Source of the DNA: Tilletiopsis washingtonensis
Taxonomy: Eukaryota; Basidiomycota; Exobasidiomycetes; Entylomatales
DNA length: 64,000 bases
Direction of reading: 5' to 3'
NCBI RefSeq assembly: GCF_003144115.1
Contig: NW_020312009.1
Coordinates: 88,168-152,167 of the forward strand
Numbering within the stretch: position 1 is the first letter of the stretch; the number at the start of each line of letters is the position of its first letter. This document shows, one piece after another, positions 1 through 11,316 of this stretch. A program made the position numbers and the translations under genes. The notes below the pieces were generated by a model. That model was given only the letters and a program-made list of their open reading frames with translations, was not told the origin of the DNA and did no database searches.

Positions 1-1
1 C

Positions 2-61
2 TTCGGCGCGGCCATGGCTGTGGCGGGCTGCGGCGCGGTCGCGCTGATGGCCACGCTCTAA
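2..61 (+). CDS. C-terminal end of an unidentified protein (partial, 5' cut by window)
   Basis: A reading frame open from the window edge ends in TAA at 59-61. It encodes about 19 residues rich in Ala, Gly, Met and Val, compatible with the last turn of a membrane segment such as a transporter. Nothing else is visible, so no family can be named. It could also be non-coding, because almost every frame is open over such short GC-rich distances. The stop followed by non-coding sequence and a convergent neighbour is the only support. Confidence 0.25.
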   Translation, partial: FGAAMAVAGCGAVALMATL

Positions 62-486
62 ACGCTGCGTGGCTGCGTGACCGGACGTTGCCGCTTGAGC
101 CCGTCGAGAGCCAGCAGGGCCGAAGAGATGCAAGCGGCTCGTACCTGGCGCCAATGCAGCGCGAGACGACGAGCTGCAGTATGCGCCCCCGATGTACCAA
201 TATCGTGGCCCTGTGCCGCCGCTGCTGGCCAGCGGCGTCGCTCGATATCGACAATCAAGCGAGCCCCTGTCCACACCGACATCGGCCCGTCTCCAACTCC
301 CAGTCCAGCCGCGCGTGTCCTTCTTGTCGCGGTCTGAGGCTCACGCTTCCATATGTCATCCTAATAGCCTGTATTGCTACGTACGGCATAGATATCATAC
401 GCTCCACGCCCTCCTCGTCTCGCCTGGCAGGCAGACGGATGCGCTTGCTGCCCTCTCGAGCGCGAGCGCAGCGCTCGGTGCGCCGC

Positions 487-1200
487 TTAGAGCTTCGACG
501 ACGGCTCCAGCTCGCCGATCTTGAGCTTGCCGCCCTGCTTCTTGAGGACCTTTTCGCTGTCTGCAAGCCATGAGGACCACGTGTCAGCAGTGCGGGTCGC
601 TGGCCAACATCGGATCGCGCCTGCGCCGGCTGCGGAGATCGTTCTGCGCTGCATCGGCTCCGGCTGTCCACTTGTGTGTGCGCTGTTGCACACCCTGTGC
701 GCACGGCACACTCTGTGCCGTCGTGCGCACACGGATGCACCGCCGGCCCCGTCGCGCAGGTAGCCTGACGCCCCGTGCGCCGCGCTCCCACGTACGCGCC
801 ACACAGCGCACCGGCTCTCGCCGCTAGCCGTCAGAGAGAGCGAGACACACGCACGGTACGTCCACTGGAGGTGCGCGAGCGTCAGCACGGAGACGGCGCG
901 CAGGCACAGCGGCGCCGCTCACAAAGGCCTCGGTCGCGTCCTTGCCGCCGTTGCGCAGCAGGATCTTCTTGCCGCCCGGGTGCTGGTGGATGGTCAGCGG
1001 AGCGCGAGCACAGCGCGGCGCGCGGCTACGCACGTCGTCGAGGAACGACGTCACGTCGTACACGCCGCCGTCGACGACGACCCAGACGGACTCCTCTGCG
1101 GGTGGGCGTGTGAGCGGCGTGGCGCGGGCGAGGTGCGGCCGCGACTGCACGCACCCGACGCGTGCTTCTTGACCTCCTCGGCGCTGAATGTCTTGCTCAT
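487..1200 (-). CDS. Cytochrome b5 heme-binding domain protein
   Basis: Small one-electron carrier of the cytochrome b5 family. Five exons on the minus strand (1155-1200, 1034-1095, 923-982, 855-864, 487-560) join in phase to 83 residues. The protein is essentially one b5 domain: a [18 protein letters not shown] strand-helix, the heme-ligand motif HPGGKK at about residues 37-42, then FWTYHSEKVLKK with the second heme-ligand His at about residue 60. There is no membrane anchor, so a soluble cytosolic or intermembrane-space form is likely. Exon 4 is only 10 bases and is required: without it the second heme ligand is lost. The last intron (294 bases) is long for this window and holds a strong hairpin. 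The gene is divergent from PIF1. The family is clear; the electron-transfer partner is unknown. Confidence 0.88.
696..731. repeat. Inverted repeat (hairpin) in the last cytochrome b5 intron
   Basis: The left arm TGTGCGCACGGCACA (696-710) is followed by a CTC loop and the right arm TGTGCCGTCGTGCGCACA (714-731). The arms pair over 6 plus 9 bases with a 3-base bulge. It lies in the 294-base intron directly downstream of the 10-base microexon. The pairing is seen directly; any role in splicing is inference. Confidence 0.6.
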
Positions 1201-1736
1201 GGCTGCGGCGGTGCGGCGGGGTGTGTGAGGGGATGGACGTCGGCGGCGAAGGCGCGCGCGGCGGGGCGCGCGCGCGTGATCGCGGCACAGGCATCAGGGG
1301 CCGCTGCGCGCTGCCGGCACGGGAGGACGATAGCCGGATGCGGGGCGCACCGCATGGCAGCGCCGCTCGTCCAACAGCCGCGCGCGCATTTCGCAGCGGC
1401 GGCTTGCTCGGCACATCGGCGCCAGCCGTGCAGCACAAGGGCGATGGCGCGGCATCTCACAGCCCTCGCTGCCGAGGGCGTACCATCGGGTGCAAGCGTG
1501 AGCCCTCCACAGCAGCAGCGACCGGCTCGAGGCTGAGCCGAGGCAGGCGAGGACGGCAAGACGCCGATCGCCCGCCGATTGTTCTCGAGCACAGTGTGAT
1601 GGTCTGGGACGCGTCGCGCGCGCGAAATGTGCCTGGCGTGTAGAGTGGCGCTCTCCTCGGCGAGCAACACCGAGCAGCAGCCGCCTCTGCCTCCCGACCA
1701 CTGCACCGCTCCCGCCGCCTCGCCCGCACTCCACAC
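1201..1736. promoter_or_regulatory. Divergent intergenic region, cytochrome b5 / PIF1
   Basis: This stretch of 536 bases lies between the start codons of two divergent genes and must carry both promoters and 5' leaders. I see no clear TATA box or repeat. Open frames here are GC-rich shadows without homology. Confidence 0.5.
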
Positions 1737-4238
1737 ATGGCTGCCTTCCAGCCGGCGTCCGGCCTGCGTGGCCTCAAGCGCTCCTGGTCCGGCAACGCCT
1801 CGGACCTCGGCGCCGACGAGAACGGCAGCGCCGTGTCCACCGCAGCTCGCTCATCCCTCGCCACGCCCGCCTCGTCGCTGCTGCCCGGCTCGAGCCCGGG
1901 CAACCCCATCGAGTGGAGCCCGTCGCCGGAGCCCGAGGTGCGCCGCAGCGTGCTCCCGCCGACGCAGCCGTGCGAGCGCGACGTCGCCAACGAGCCGGGT
2001 GCGTCTCAGCCACGCAGTGCGCCGCATGTATGCCGCTCACACTGCACCTGCCGCAGCGGCGTCTGGCTCGCGCCCGCGCGCCCTCGTTTCGGGCCCGGCG
2101 CAGCGCCGCAAGGCGACGGGCAGCGTGGCGTTTGGCGCTCCCCGCCCGCGCGCCGCCGCTGATGAGCACGAGGCTGGACCATCAGCCGCGAGCACGTCGG
2201 CGCAGGCCGGGCCCTCGGCGCCGCGCGATGCTGCGAGCCTCTTTCTCAAGTCGACGGCGCAGCTGCGCGAGGACCGCAAGGCCACGGGCGCGCTCTTCAA
2301 GGCGGGCGACGCGCGCACCGACACCGACGCCTGGGGCGCAAAGAAGCCCAAGTTCAGCGGCATCTTCCTCAGCATCGAGCAGAAGATGGTGTACAAGATG
2401 GTCGTCGACGAGGGCAAGAATGTCTTCTTCACGGGCAGTGCCGGTGCGTCGAGCGGAACGAGGGCCCGAGTGGTGCGCGCTGACTCTGCTGCAGGCACGG
2501 GCAAGTCGGTGCTGTTGCGCGAGATCATCGCCGGGCTGAAGCGCAAGTATGCGGCCAAGGCCGACTGCATCGCCGTCACGGCCTCGACGGGCATTGCGGC
2601 GTGCAATGTCGGCGGCGTCACACTGCACAGCTTCGCCGGCGTAGGCCTGGCCGACGGGCCCGTGGCGACGCTGGTGAGCAAGCTGCGCAAGAACCGCAAG
2701 GCCAGCAGTCGCTGGCTGCGCACTAGTGTGCTCATTGTTGATGAGGGTGAGCGTTGCGGCGTGGCGCGTCGTAGCTGTCGGCTGACGCCGAGGCAGTCTC
2801 GATGATTGATCCGACGCTCTTCGACAAGCTCGAGGAGGTGGCGCGCCTGGTGCGCAAGACGCCGAAGCCCTTTGGCGGCATCCAGATCGTCGTCACGGGC
2901 GACTTCTTCCAGCTGCCGCCGGTGAACAAGGCGGGGCAGACCAACTTTGCGTTTGACGCGGAGAAGTGGGACGAAGTGATCCAGCACAAGGTGAACCTCA
3001 CGCAGGTCTTCCGGCAGAAGGACGGCAGTGAGTCAGCAACGGCACGCTGCGGCAAGAGAGGCGCAGGCTGACCGCCCTCCAGGCTTCGTCAAGATGCTCA
3101 ACGAGATGCGCTTCGGGCAGATGAGCGCAGACACCATTGCACGCTTCCGCACGCTCGACCGCCGGCCTGCGCCGCCGGAAAAGGGCGTCACACCAACCGA
3201 ACTCTTCCCGCTGCGCGCCGACGTTGAGCGCGCAAATATGGGCCGCCTGGAGGCGCTGAAGCAGGAGCCGCGGTGCTTCAACGCGCGCGACGGCGGCGAG
3301 ATGCCGCCCGAGCCGCGGCAGAAGCTGCTCTCCAACTTCATGGCGCCGCCGAGCATCACGCTCAAGGTCAACGCGCAGGTGATGCTCATCAAGAATACCG
3401 ACGACACGCTCGTCAACGGCAGCATTGGCAAGGTCACGGGCTTCATGGACGTCAACGAGTACAAGGCACGCGTCGCGGCCGGCGAAGACCTCTCGCGCAC
3501 GAATCGTGACGGCTCCGTGATGCTGGCGGAGCGCAAGCCGGAGATGATGGCGATGCACGCCGGCGCGCCCGAGGCGGCGCCGGGCACCAAGGCGCCGCGC
3601 TCGCGCTCCTCGTCGCCGGCCAAGTCTCTCGGGCCGCTGCCCAAGTACCCGCTCGTCAACTTCATCGTGCCGGGCGGCATCCGTGCCGAGCTCGTCGTGC
3701 CGGAGATCTGGAAGAATGAGCTGCCAAACGGCGAGATCCAGGCGCAGCGCGAGCAGATTGTGAGTGCATGCTGCCGCCAGCCTGCGTCGAGACGGTGCTG
3801 ACCCTGGCGCTCCCTGCGCGGCCAGCCTCTGATTCTTGCATGGGCCAGTGAGTGCCGCCCGACGCGAACACCGAACGTATGACTGACCGACTCTTTCGTT
3901 ACGCCTGTAGTGTCGATCCACAAATCGTGAGTGTCTCCTTCCGCTTCTGGCCTGGGCTGCGAAGCTGATGCCGTGCCCACAGACAAGGCCAGACGCTGCC
4001 GTACTGCAAAGTCGACCTGAGCAAGGTGTTCGAGAAGGGTGCGCTTGCTCCGACTCGCGATGCCGAGCCTGCGCTGACACCGCCACGCACAGGTCAAGCC
4101 TACGTGGCCATCTCGCGCGCCACGTCTCTCGAAGGCATCTGGGTCGTGGGCTTCGATGCGCGCAAGGTCATGTGCCACCCGCGCGTGCTGGAGTGGTCCA
4201 AGACGCTGAATACGCTCGTGCCGCCGAAGGCCGAGTAG
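1737..4238 (+). CDS. PIF1: PIF1-family 5'-3' DNA helicase
   Basis: ATP-dependent 5'-3' DNA helicase of the Pif1/Rrm3 family, which acts at telomeres, G-quadruplexes, replication forks and mitochondrial DNA. Nine exons (1737-1998, 2057-2443, 2495-2746, 2797-3027, 3083-3759, 3826-3847, 3911-3926, 3983-4038, 4093-4238) join in phase to 682 residues. Motifs in order are Walker A GSAGTGKS (about 214-221), motif Ia [10 protein letters not shown], Walker B VDEVSMID (about 299-306), motif [11 protein letters not shown], the QIPLILAWAMSIHKSQGQTL segment (about 602-621) and the [15 protein letters not shown] motif near the C terminus. The N-terminal 200 residues are low-complexity. A Ser-Pro-rich insert lies at about 3580-3640. 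Exons 6 and 7 are only 22 and 16 bases and encode an invariant helicase motif. Nuclear versus mitochondrial location cannot be read with certainty. Confidence 0.95.
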
Positions 4239-4626
4239 CGCCGCCGCGTCCGCGCATCTGTCTCTGTCCGCATGTCCACACTGGTCCCACCATACACTGC
4301 ATCCAGCTCCGCCGTCACCGCACACTCAATGTCAGGCACACCTCATTCAGAGCACGCGTGAGCAGGAGAGAGCGCATGCGATAGACGAGATGTACAGCGT
4401 GTGGCTGGGGGTGAGCATAGCATGGGGGAGGGGAGGGTGTGGATGGGTCAGTGAGGCAGGCGCGCTCGTGGCGCGGCCGGCGCGGTCGGGGCCACTTTTG
4501 TACGAGTGAGGGCTGCGAGGCCGGCGGTCAGCTGCGGGCTCCTGGTGACTGGCACAGCTGATGCTCACCTCTCGAACTCGCTCGGGACGCAGGCAATGTG
4601 GCCATCATGACACGCGCAGGCGCAGC
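4239..4626. other. 3' intergenic region between convergent PIF1 and eIF4G
   Basis: These 388 bases separate two convergent stop codons. They hold the two 3' UTRs and terminators. I see no gene or repeat in them. Confidence 0.5.
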
Positions 4627-7600
4627 TCATGCCTCGCGCACCTCGGCGAGCTTCTTCATCAGCTTCGCGCTCGGCGGCGTGATGCCCTCGCCCTCCATGC
4701 CGTCGGCCAGCGTCTGGATCTTGTCGTCGGGCAGGCCCGAGGCGTGCAGCACCATGGCGGCAAACTTGAAGGCCTGCGGCGCGTCGACGCTGATGTCGTC
4801 GAGCATGGTGATGGTCTCCTTGAGGCCGCTGACGACGTCGTCGTCCGAGAGGAGCTGCGCCTCGCGCGCCGCCTTGAGCAGCTCGCACACGAGCTGCACC
4901 TCGGACTCTTTGCGCTCGAGCACCGTGCCGAAGATCTTGTCGATGAACTCGGACCGCCGCGGCGCCGGCAGGTCCTCGAGCGCCAGCTTGCCCTCGCTGA
5001 TGTCCTTGACGGCGAGGAACTCCTTGATGTCGTTGGCGATCTTGCGCTTGGCCTCCTCGTCCGACATGCTCTTGCCCGCCTCGTCGCCGGCAGCGGCGTC
5101 GTCGGCCTCCTTTTCGTCCTCGTCGTCCTTGCCGTCGGCACTGGGCATCGGCTTCGTGCGCGGCGCGAGGTTGAGCTTTGGCCGTTGCGGCTCTGCGGAA
5201 GCCGGCGTAGCAGGCTCGGGAGCCTCGCTCTGCTGGTTGAGCAGGTGGAACCTGGCGGGGCACGGGTCAGCACGGCGTGATAAGGCAACGCAGCGCAAGG
5301 CACACGCACATGTTCGTCGTCGAGTTGGTGCGCGACGGAGGGTTGCTCCCGTCCTCCGACTTTTGGTTCTTCTTGGCAAAGACGCTCTGCGGGCCGATGG
5401 CCGACATTGGCCGGTTCGAATCGCTGCGGTGGATGCTGCAGAGAAGGCGTCAGCTGCTGACGAGCATGCGGCTGCTGCGCCGCACTCACCCCTTGCCGAA
5501 GCTCGACAGGTCGCCGACCTTGCTCTGCCGCGGCGGCGGCGCCACGGTGCTCCAGCCGTCGGGCCCGACGGCGCCGACGCCGCCAAAGTCACCGCGCGCC
5601 TGGCCACGCCGCGAGCCGCCGCGCTGGATCGGCCCGCCACGGGCCGCCCGCGCTGCGTTCTCGGCGTCGTTCTGTGCCTTTGCCCGCGCAGCCTGTGGGT
5701 GGGAGAGAGTCAGGCCGGCGCAGCACATGGGCGCAACGAGCTACTCACGTCTGCGTGGATCTGGGCAATGGTCTTGGGCGCGGCGTTGTCGTGCCGCGGG
5801 ATCCAGTCGCGCGAGCGCAGCTCGATCACGTCCTGCAGCATGAAGGCCATGCGCGAGTTGACGCCCGGCGCATCGCGCATCTCCGCCATGCGCGTGAAGT
5901 AGATGTCGATGTGCTGCTTGGCCTTGGGCCCGTCGAGCGTCTTGCCGACGGTCGTGAGCAGCTTGCACAGCGACTCGATCTCCTCCTCCTCGGGGTCGGT
6001 GGCGTTGGCGAGAAGCTTCTTGATGCACAGGTGCATGATGCGCTCCGTGAGCATGCCGAGCTTGTACAGCTCGCCGATGAAGCGCACAAGACCCAGGCCG
6101 CGGCGCTTGGCCTTGGCCGCCTCGTAGTACTCCTCGGACAGCAGCGCAGCCTCCTGCGGGGCCGCAGCAGGCTTCTCGCCGCGGGCCTCGGCCTCCTTGG
6201 CCTCGGTCTCGTTGCGCTCGTTCTGCTCCTTCTTCGCCTTGTCCTCGACCTCCTTCGACTTGGCGGCGGCGACGGTGGCGTCGCGCGCGGCCCAGCCGTG
6301 CTCGAAGTCCTCCTGGCAGCGGTTGATGAGGTACTTGCGGAACAGGGTGCCGCCGAACGCGGGCTTGCTCTCCGAGCTGAGCGCCTCGTCGCGCACGTCG
6401 GGGCTGAGCTCCTCGTTGAGCTTGCGGCAGAGGCGCGCGTACATCTCCGACCACGCGGCCTCGTCGGTCGCCTTCTCGAAGATGAGCGCGATGACCTGCC
6501 GCAGCGTGCGGCCGTCGGTCTCGTCGACGGACTTGTTGGCCCACTCGAGCACCTGGTTCGAGATGCTGTCGAACTTCTCGAGCGTGAGCTTGTTGAGCAG
6601 CGCCTTGACCTTGCGCTGCACCATCTCGGGCGAGTCGGCCTTGGCGCTCTGGGCGCCGCGCGTGCCTTGCCAGCGCGTCTCGGACATGGCGAGCGGCACG
6701 ACCTGATCCAGCGGGATGGTCGGGCCGCCCTTCTCGGGTGGATTGACCTGGTTGCGTCCGCCGCCGCCGGCGTTCGGGTTCGGCGCGCGGCCGCGGCCAG
6801 ACTTGGACCGGCCGCCGGCGGGCACGCCCGTGCCCATCATGTCGCGCGACGGCATCGCGCTGCTGCCGCTGGCGGGCCGCGAGAGCGGCTGCGAGCGGGC
6901 GCCGGCGTTGAACGAGCCCATCGGCCCGCTGCCAAATGCGCTGCCCGAGCGTGCGCTCGAGGCGGCAAAGCGCTCCTCGCTCGTCTTGGGGTGTGCGAAG
7001 GAGCCCATGCCGCCGGCGCCCTTGCCAAAGGCAGAGCTGCCGCCGAGGCCGAGGCCGATCGAGCCGCCGCGCCCCGGAGGTGCCGGCGGGCCCATGCCGG
7101 ATGTCCGCCGGCCGCCGCCGGAGCGGCCTGTCTGCGCCTGCGACGGGTCCATGCCGATATCGGCCAGCGGCGGCAGGTCCACCGGCTTCTCCTTGTACAC
7201 GCCCATGAACTGCAGCAAGAAGTCCCGGTCGTAGCGGAACTTGCCGGGCTCGGCCGACTCGTTCAGCTCCGGCTTCGGCGACTGCATCGACGTCGGGTAG
7301 GCGACCTTGCTGATGTCCTCGATGAAGCGCGCCGAGCCGAGCGACTGCAGCGCTGCGGACATCGGTGCATCGGACGAGGCACCCGACGGCGTCTTGCTGA
7401 GGTCGAGCTGCGCCACGGCGGGCCGCTTGCGCTTCTCGAGCGCCTCGGCGTCCAGCTTGACGTTGGTGCTCGAGGGCACCGAGGTCATCTGCGGCTTGGC
7501 GGGCAGGCCGCCAAAGCCGGGCGTGCCGGGCGTGCGCGGGGTGCTCGGGATGCCGGGCGTGCGCGGCGGCGGGCCGTCAAGCGGCGTCTGCGGCATCGAC

Positions 7601-10119
7601 GAGGCCTCGGCAGCCATCCGCTCAATGTCGGCCACTGACCGCCGCGGGGCGGAGCCGGCGTCGAGGGCGTCGGCCGACTCTTGCAGAGACGTGTCGATCG
7701 CATCGGGGCGCGCCTTCTTCGCGTCCTCTGCCTGGGCCGCAGACGAGTCCTCGGCCGCCTTGGCAGCGTCTGCCTTGGCGCTCTCGTCGTCGCTGGCCTT
7801 CTGCTTGGCCTCCGCAGCAGCCTTGGCGTCGGCGGCCTCCTTGGCCTCGCGCTCCTCGCGCTGCTTGCGCTCGGCATCGGCCTTCTCCTGCGCCGCCTTC
7901 TCCTCCTGCGCCTTGCGCTCAGCGGCAGCCTTCTCTTCGGCCTCGCGAGCAGCGGCAGCGGCCTTTTCTTGCTCCTCCTTGGCCTTCTTCTCCTCTTCGG
8001 CCTTCTTTGCGGCAGCAGCGGCAGCCTCGGCCTCGGCGGCAGCCGCCGCCTTGGCAGCCGCGGCCTTCTCCTCCTCAGCCTTGCGCACGCGCTCGGCCTC
8101 TTCAGCAGCGGCCTTCTTCTTGGCCTCGGCGGCAGCAGCGTCGGCGGCGGCCGCAGCGTCGGCCTTCTCCTTGTCCTCCTTCTCCTTGGCCGCCTTGGCC
8201 GAAGCAGAGGCACCGCCTTCCCGCTTGGCCTTGGCCTCGGCGGCCTTGGCTGCGACCTGCGCCATGAAGTCCTGCGTCGTCGTCGCCTTGCTCTTCACGG
8301 CCGGCGAGGCGGGCGCGGGCGAGGCGGCGGCGACGGGTGGTGTCGCGGCAGCGGCCTTACTGACGGCGGGCGACGGCGCGGCGGCCGGTGCGGGCGCTGC
8401 GGGCGCAGGGGCGGGCGACGAGACCTTGATGTCGACCGAGGCACGCGTCTCGGGGTTGACGATGGGAATGGCGCTGCTGGTGCGCTTTGACGGCTCGAAG
8501 CGCTGCGCGGCCGGGCTCATCGTGTTGCTGCTGAACGAGTGCGACGGCGAGTGGCCGAACGCCGGACCGCCGTGCGGCGCGAAGCTGGCCGGCCCGCGCG
8601 CGTTTGGCGGCTGGCCCATGCCGATGTGCGCCGGGTGCGGCGAGCCCGTGGCGGAGGGTGTGGCGGGCATGGCCGAGCCACGCGTCGAGGCGGGCGACGA
8701 GAGGCCGGGCGTCGACGGCGCGCCGCTGCTCATGCCGTTCTGCGGCACGCCCATCGGCGAGGCGGGCATGTTGCGCGGCGAGCGCGGCTGGCCTTGGGCC
8801 ATGTCGTACGGCGCGTGCTGCTGCCCGGCCCAGTGCGGCTGCGGCGCCTGCGGCTGGTAGTAGCCGTGCGGCACGGGATAGTAGCCGTACTGCGCAAGGG
8901 TGTCAGCGGAAGCGTGCGTCACGCTACGGATGCGCGACTCACCATGTGCGGCGGCTGCTGTTGCTGCTGCTGCGGCGGCTGCTGCTGCTGCTGCCACTGC
9001 TGCGGCGCGTTCATGCTGTGCATGTGCGGCATCGGCGGCGCGTGGGCCATGTGCGGCGAGCGCGGCTGCTGGCCGTGCGGGCCGGCGTGGTGCGCCTGGT
9101 ACGGGCTGCCCGGTGCGCCGTTGTTGCCTGGGCCGCGCGCATTGCCGGGCGTGCCGGGCGCGTAGTGCGTCTGCGACGGCGAGCGCTGGTTCTCAAACGA
9201 GCGCGGCGCCGTGTGCTGCGGCGGCCGCAGCGCCGAGGGCCGGTGCTGCTGGTTCGACGTGGCGGCGGCGCCCTGGTGCTGCTGCTGCGGCGACGAGGCG
9301 GCAGGCGCAGCAGCGGCGGCGCCGTCGGCACCTGCACCAGCGGCGGCCGGCTGCGCGGCGTGCGACGAGCTGCTCGAGCCGCCGCCCTGGAAGAGCTTCT
9401 GGAAGTCGACGGTGCGCGCCGGCTTGGCGGGCGTCACGGCTGCGGCGGGCGCGGTGCCCTCGCTCGGCGTGGCGGCGGCCGCGCTGCCGTTGGCAGGCGC
9501 CGCGGCGGCCTCGCCGCCGGCGGGCTTGAAGCCCATGACCTTCTCGCGCGCCTGCTTGGCGTCTGCTGCGTCTGCAGCGAGACTGCCAAACTGCGTGGGC
9601 TGGTTGCCCTTGAGGTGCTGCCCGGAGCTGGGCTGCGCGGCGGGCGACGAGGAGAGGATGCTGTTCTGGTCCGCGACGGAGCCAAAGTTGATCGACGCGG
9701 CTGCGCAGATGCAGGGTCAGCGACGCGCGCACGCACGCCACCAGCGACCAGTGCGACTCACCGATGCGTGCGGCGGGCGCAGGACCCTTGGCGAGGCTGA
9801 CGGCCGACTGGCGGCGCGTGTGGCCGTTGGCAGCGGGCGCGCTCTCGGTGGCGCTGCTACTGGAGGAGGCGTTCAGGGTGCCCTTGGGCATCGACGTCGG
9901 AGTGGCAGAGCTCGCGGCGGCGTGCGGCGCATCGGAGCCGGGCACGGCAGACGACGGCGGCGGCGGTGCGCGGGCCTTGTTGGCGGCGGCGGCGTAGTTG
10001 AAGGCCGGCGCCTTGGCGGTGAGCGCGGGCGAGGCGGCGCTGCCCGTGCTGGCAGCGGGCGCGCGGGGACCGGAGGCAGACGGAGCGGCAGCGGCGGGCT
10101 GGCTCTGGCTCTGGCTCAT
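4627..10119 (-). CDS. TIF4631: Translation initiation factor eIF4G
   Basis: Scaffold of the eIF4F cap-binding complex, joining eIF4E, eIF4A, poly(A)-binding protein and eIF3. Six exons (9762-10119, 8943-9700, 5749-8889, 5490-5692, 5310-5435, 4627-5251) join in phase to 1736 residues. The first 550 residues are Ala/Ser/Pro/Gln-rich low complexity. About 570-755 is a Lys/Glu/Ala-rich predicted coiled coil. A YDRDFLLQF segment at about 925 fits the eIF4E-binding consensus YxxxxL-hydrophobic. An Arg/Gly-rich stretch follows. The MIF4G HEAT domain spans about 1105-1390 (VKALLNKLTLEKFDSISNQV, then FRKYLINRCQEDFEHGW), and an MA3 domain fills the last 200 residues. Start: ATG at 10117-10119 opens the Ser-Gln-rich N terminus; the frame is open upstream but loses character there. 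The presence of an MA3 domain is more like animal eIF4G than budding-yeast eIF4G. Confidence 0.95.
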
Positions 10120-11316
10120 TCCTGGCACGCGGCAGGCGCAGAGGACGCAGCGGCGCGGACGGGCGCGCTGCTGACTCGCGTGGCGGAGCGGAGAGGGCGC
10201 GAGGCAGACGACGCAGGGGCAAGACGCAGGCGCACAAGGAGGAGCGGCCGGCCAGCGGAGCGAGGGCGAAGGCGGAGCAGCGGGGGGCGCGGGCAGGAGC
10301 GACGAGCCTGCGGGCAGGGGCGGCGCAGGCAGGCGCGCGGCGGGTGAGAGGGGGAGCGAGGAGTGGAGACCTCGGCGGGAGCGGCACAGAGAAGACTGGC
10401 CGCGGATGGAGGAGCAGAGCACCGCCGCGACGACGACGACGGGCCCTGCCAGGCCAGGCCAAGCGCAGCAGCGAGCCGAGCACGGCACGGCGCAGGAGGG
10501 CCAAGCTCACGCCGCGCCGCCGCGCGCTCACCGCGCTGATGCTGACGCTGCCCGGCGCCTGCCGGCCGCAGATCGCCTGTTGCTTCTGCCGCCGCGCCGC
10601 GAAGGCGGCGCCGCAGCGCGAACAAAAAAATTAGGGCGGCGGACACGGCGAATAGAGCGCGCCGTGCCTGGCGCTTGCCGCCGAATACAAGGCGGCCCGC
10701 GCGCGTTGTAGTGCGTGCCCAGCGGACCCCTCTGGCGCGCCTGCCCGTCGCCCGCACATAGCAGTCCGCAGCGTACGCCCTCCTCTGTGTGCTGTTGCAG
10801 GTACGTGCATGTGCGGGGCTTCACACATAGCAAGCAGGACCTGGCCGCTGCTGTCGTGGCGCGGCGGCCACCGTCGAGCTCTCCACGGCGGAGCTCGGCG
10901 CTGGGGCGGCGACGGCCTGGCGCGCGGCGCGACTCCCGCGCGCGCCTTCCTCGAACTTATGCTTCACGCGCGCGCTCACCTCGTGTCCACAGCTCAGCTG
11001 CTTCGCCTGCAGCTCCGGGCACGTCGGCCGGAAAGGCGTTGCCGCAGCAACTGATACTGGCTCAGTGGTGCTGGGTGATGGAGCAGTGCCGCAGAAGAAG
11101 CGCCTGCGGCCAGGCAGCAGTACAACGGCGGGCTGGGGCGTGCCTTGACTTTGAGCGGCACGCTGCCGCGCGCCGGTGCCGCGCGCGAAGCCCGTGCGCA
11201 GCGTTGGCGGGTGCGCGCCTTGCATCGACAGCGCGACCTCGCCGCGACGGCCAGCGCCCTGTTCCTCCACCGCACCACCACCTCGCACCTCACCCGCCGG
11301 CCCGCCGCTCGCCGCC
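10120..11316. promoter_or_regulatory. Divergent intergenic region, eIF4G / EMC3
   Basis: About 1.2 kb between divergent start codons, presumably both promoters and a long GC-rich eIF4G leader. It contains a short A-run at 10622-10630 in otherwise GC-rich DNA. I find no supportable gene. Confidence 0.45.

Noticed and set aside
5410-5421. GGTTCGAATC, resembling a tRNA T-loop/B box
   Set aside because: It lies inside eIF4G exon 5, and no A box or acceptor stem pairs with it.
5674-8860. Long plus-strand open frames (654 and 517 codons) opposite eIF4G
   Set aside because: They are antisense shadows of the Ala/Lys/Glu-rich eIF4G exon in GC-rich DNA. The translations are Leu/Arg or Ser/Ala repeats with no family signature.
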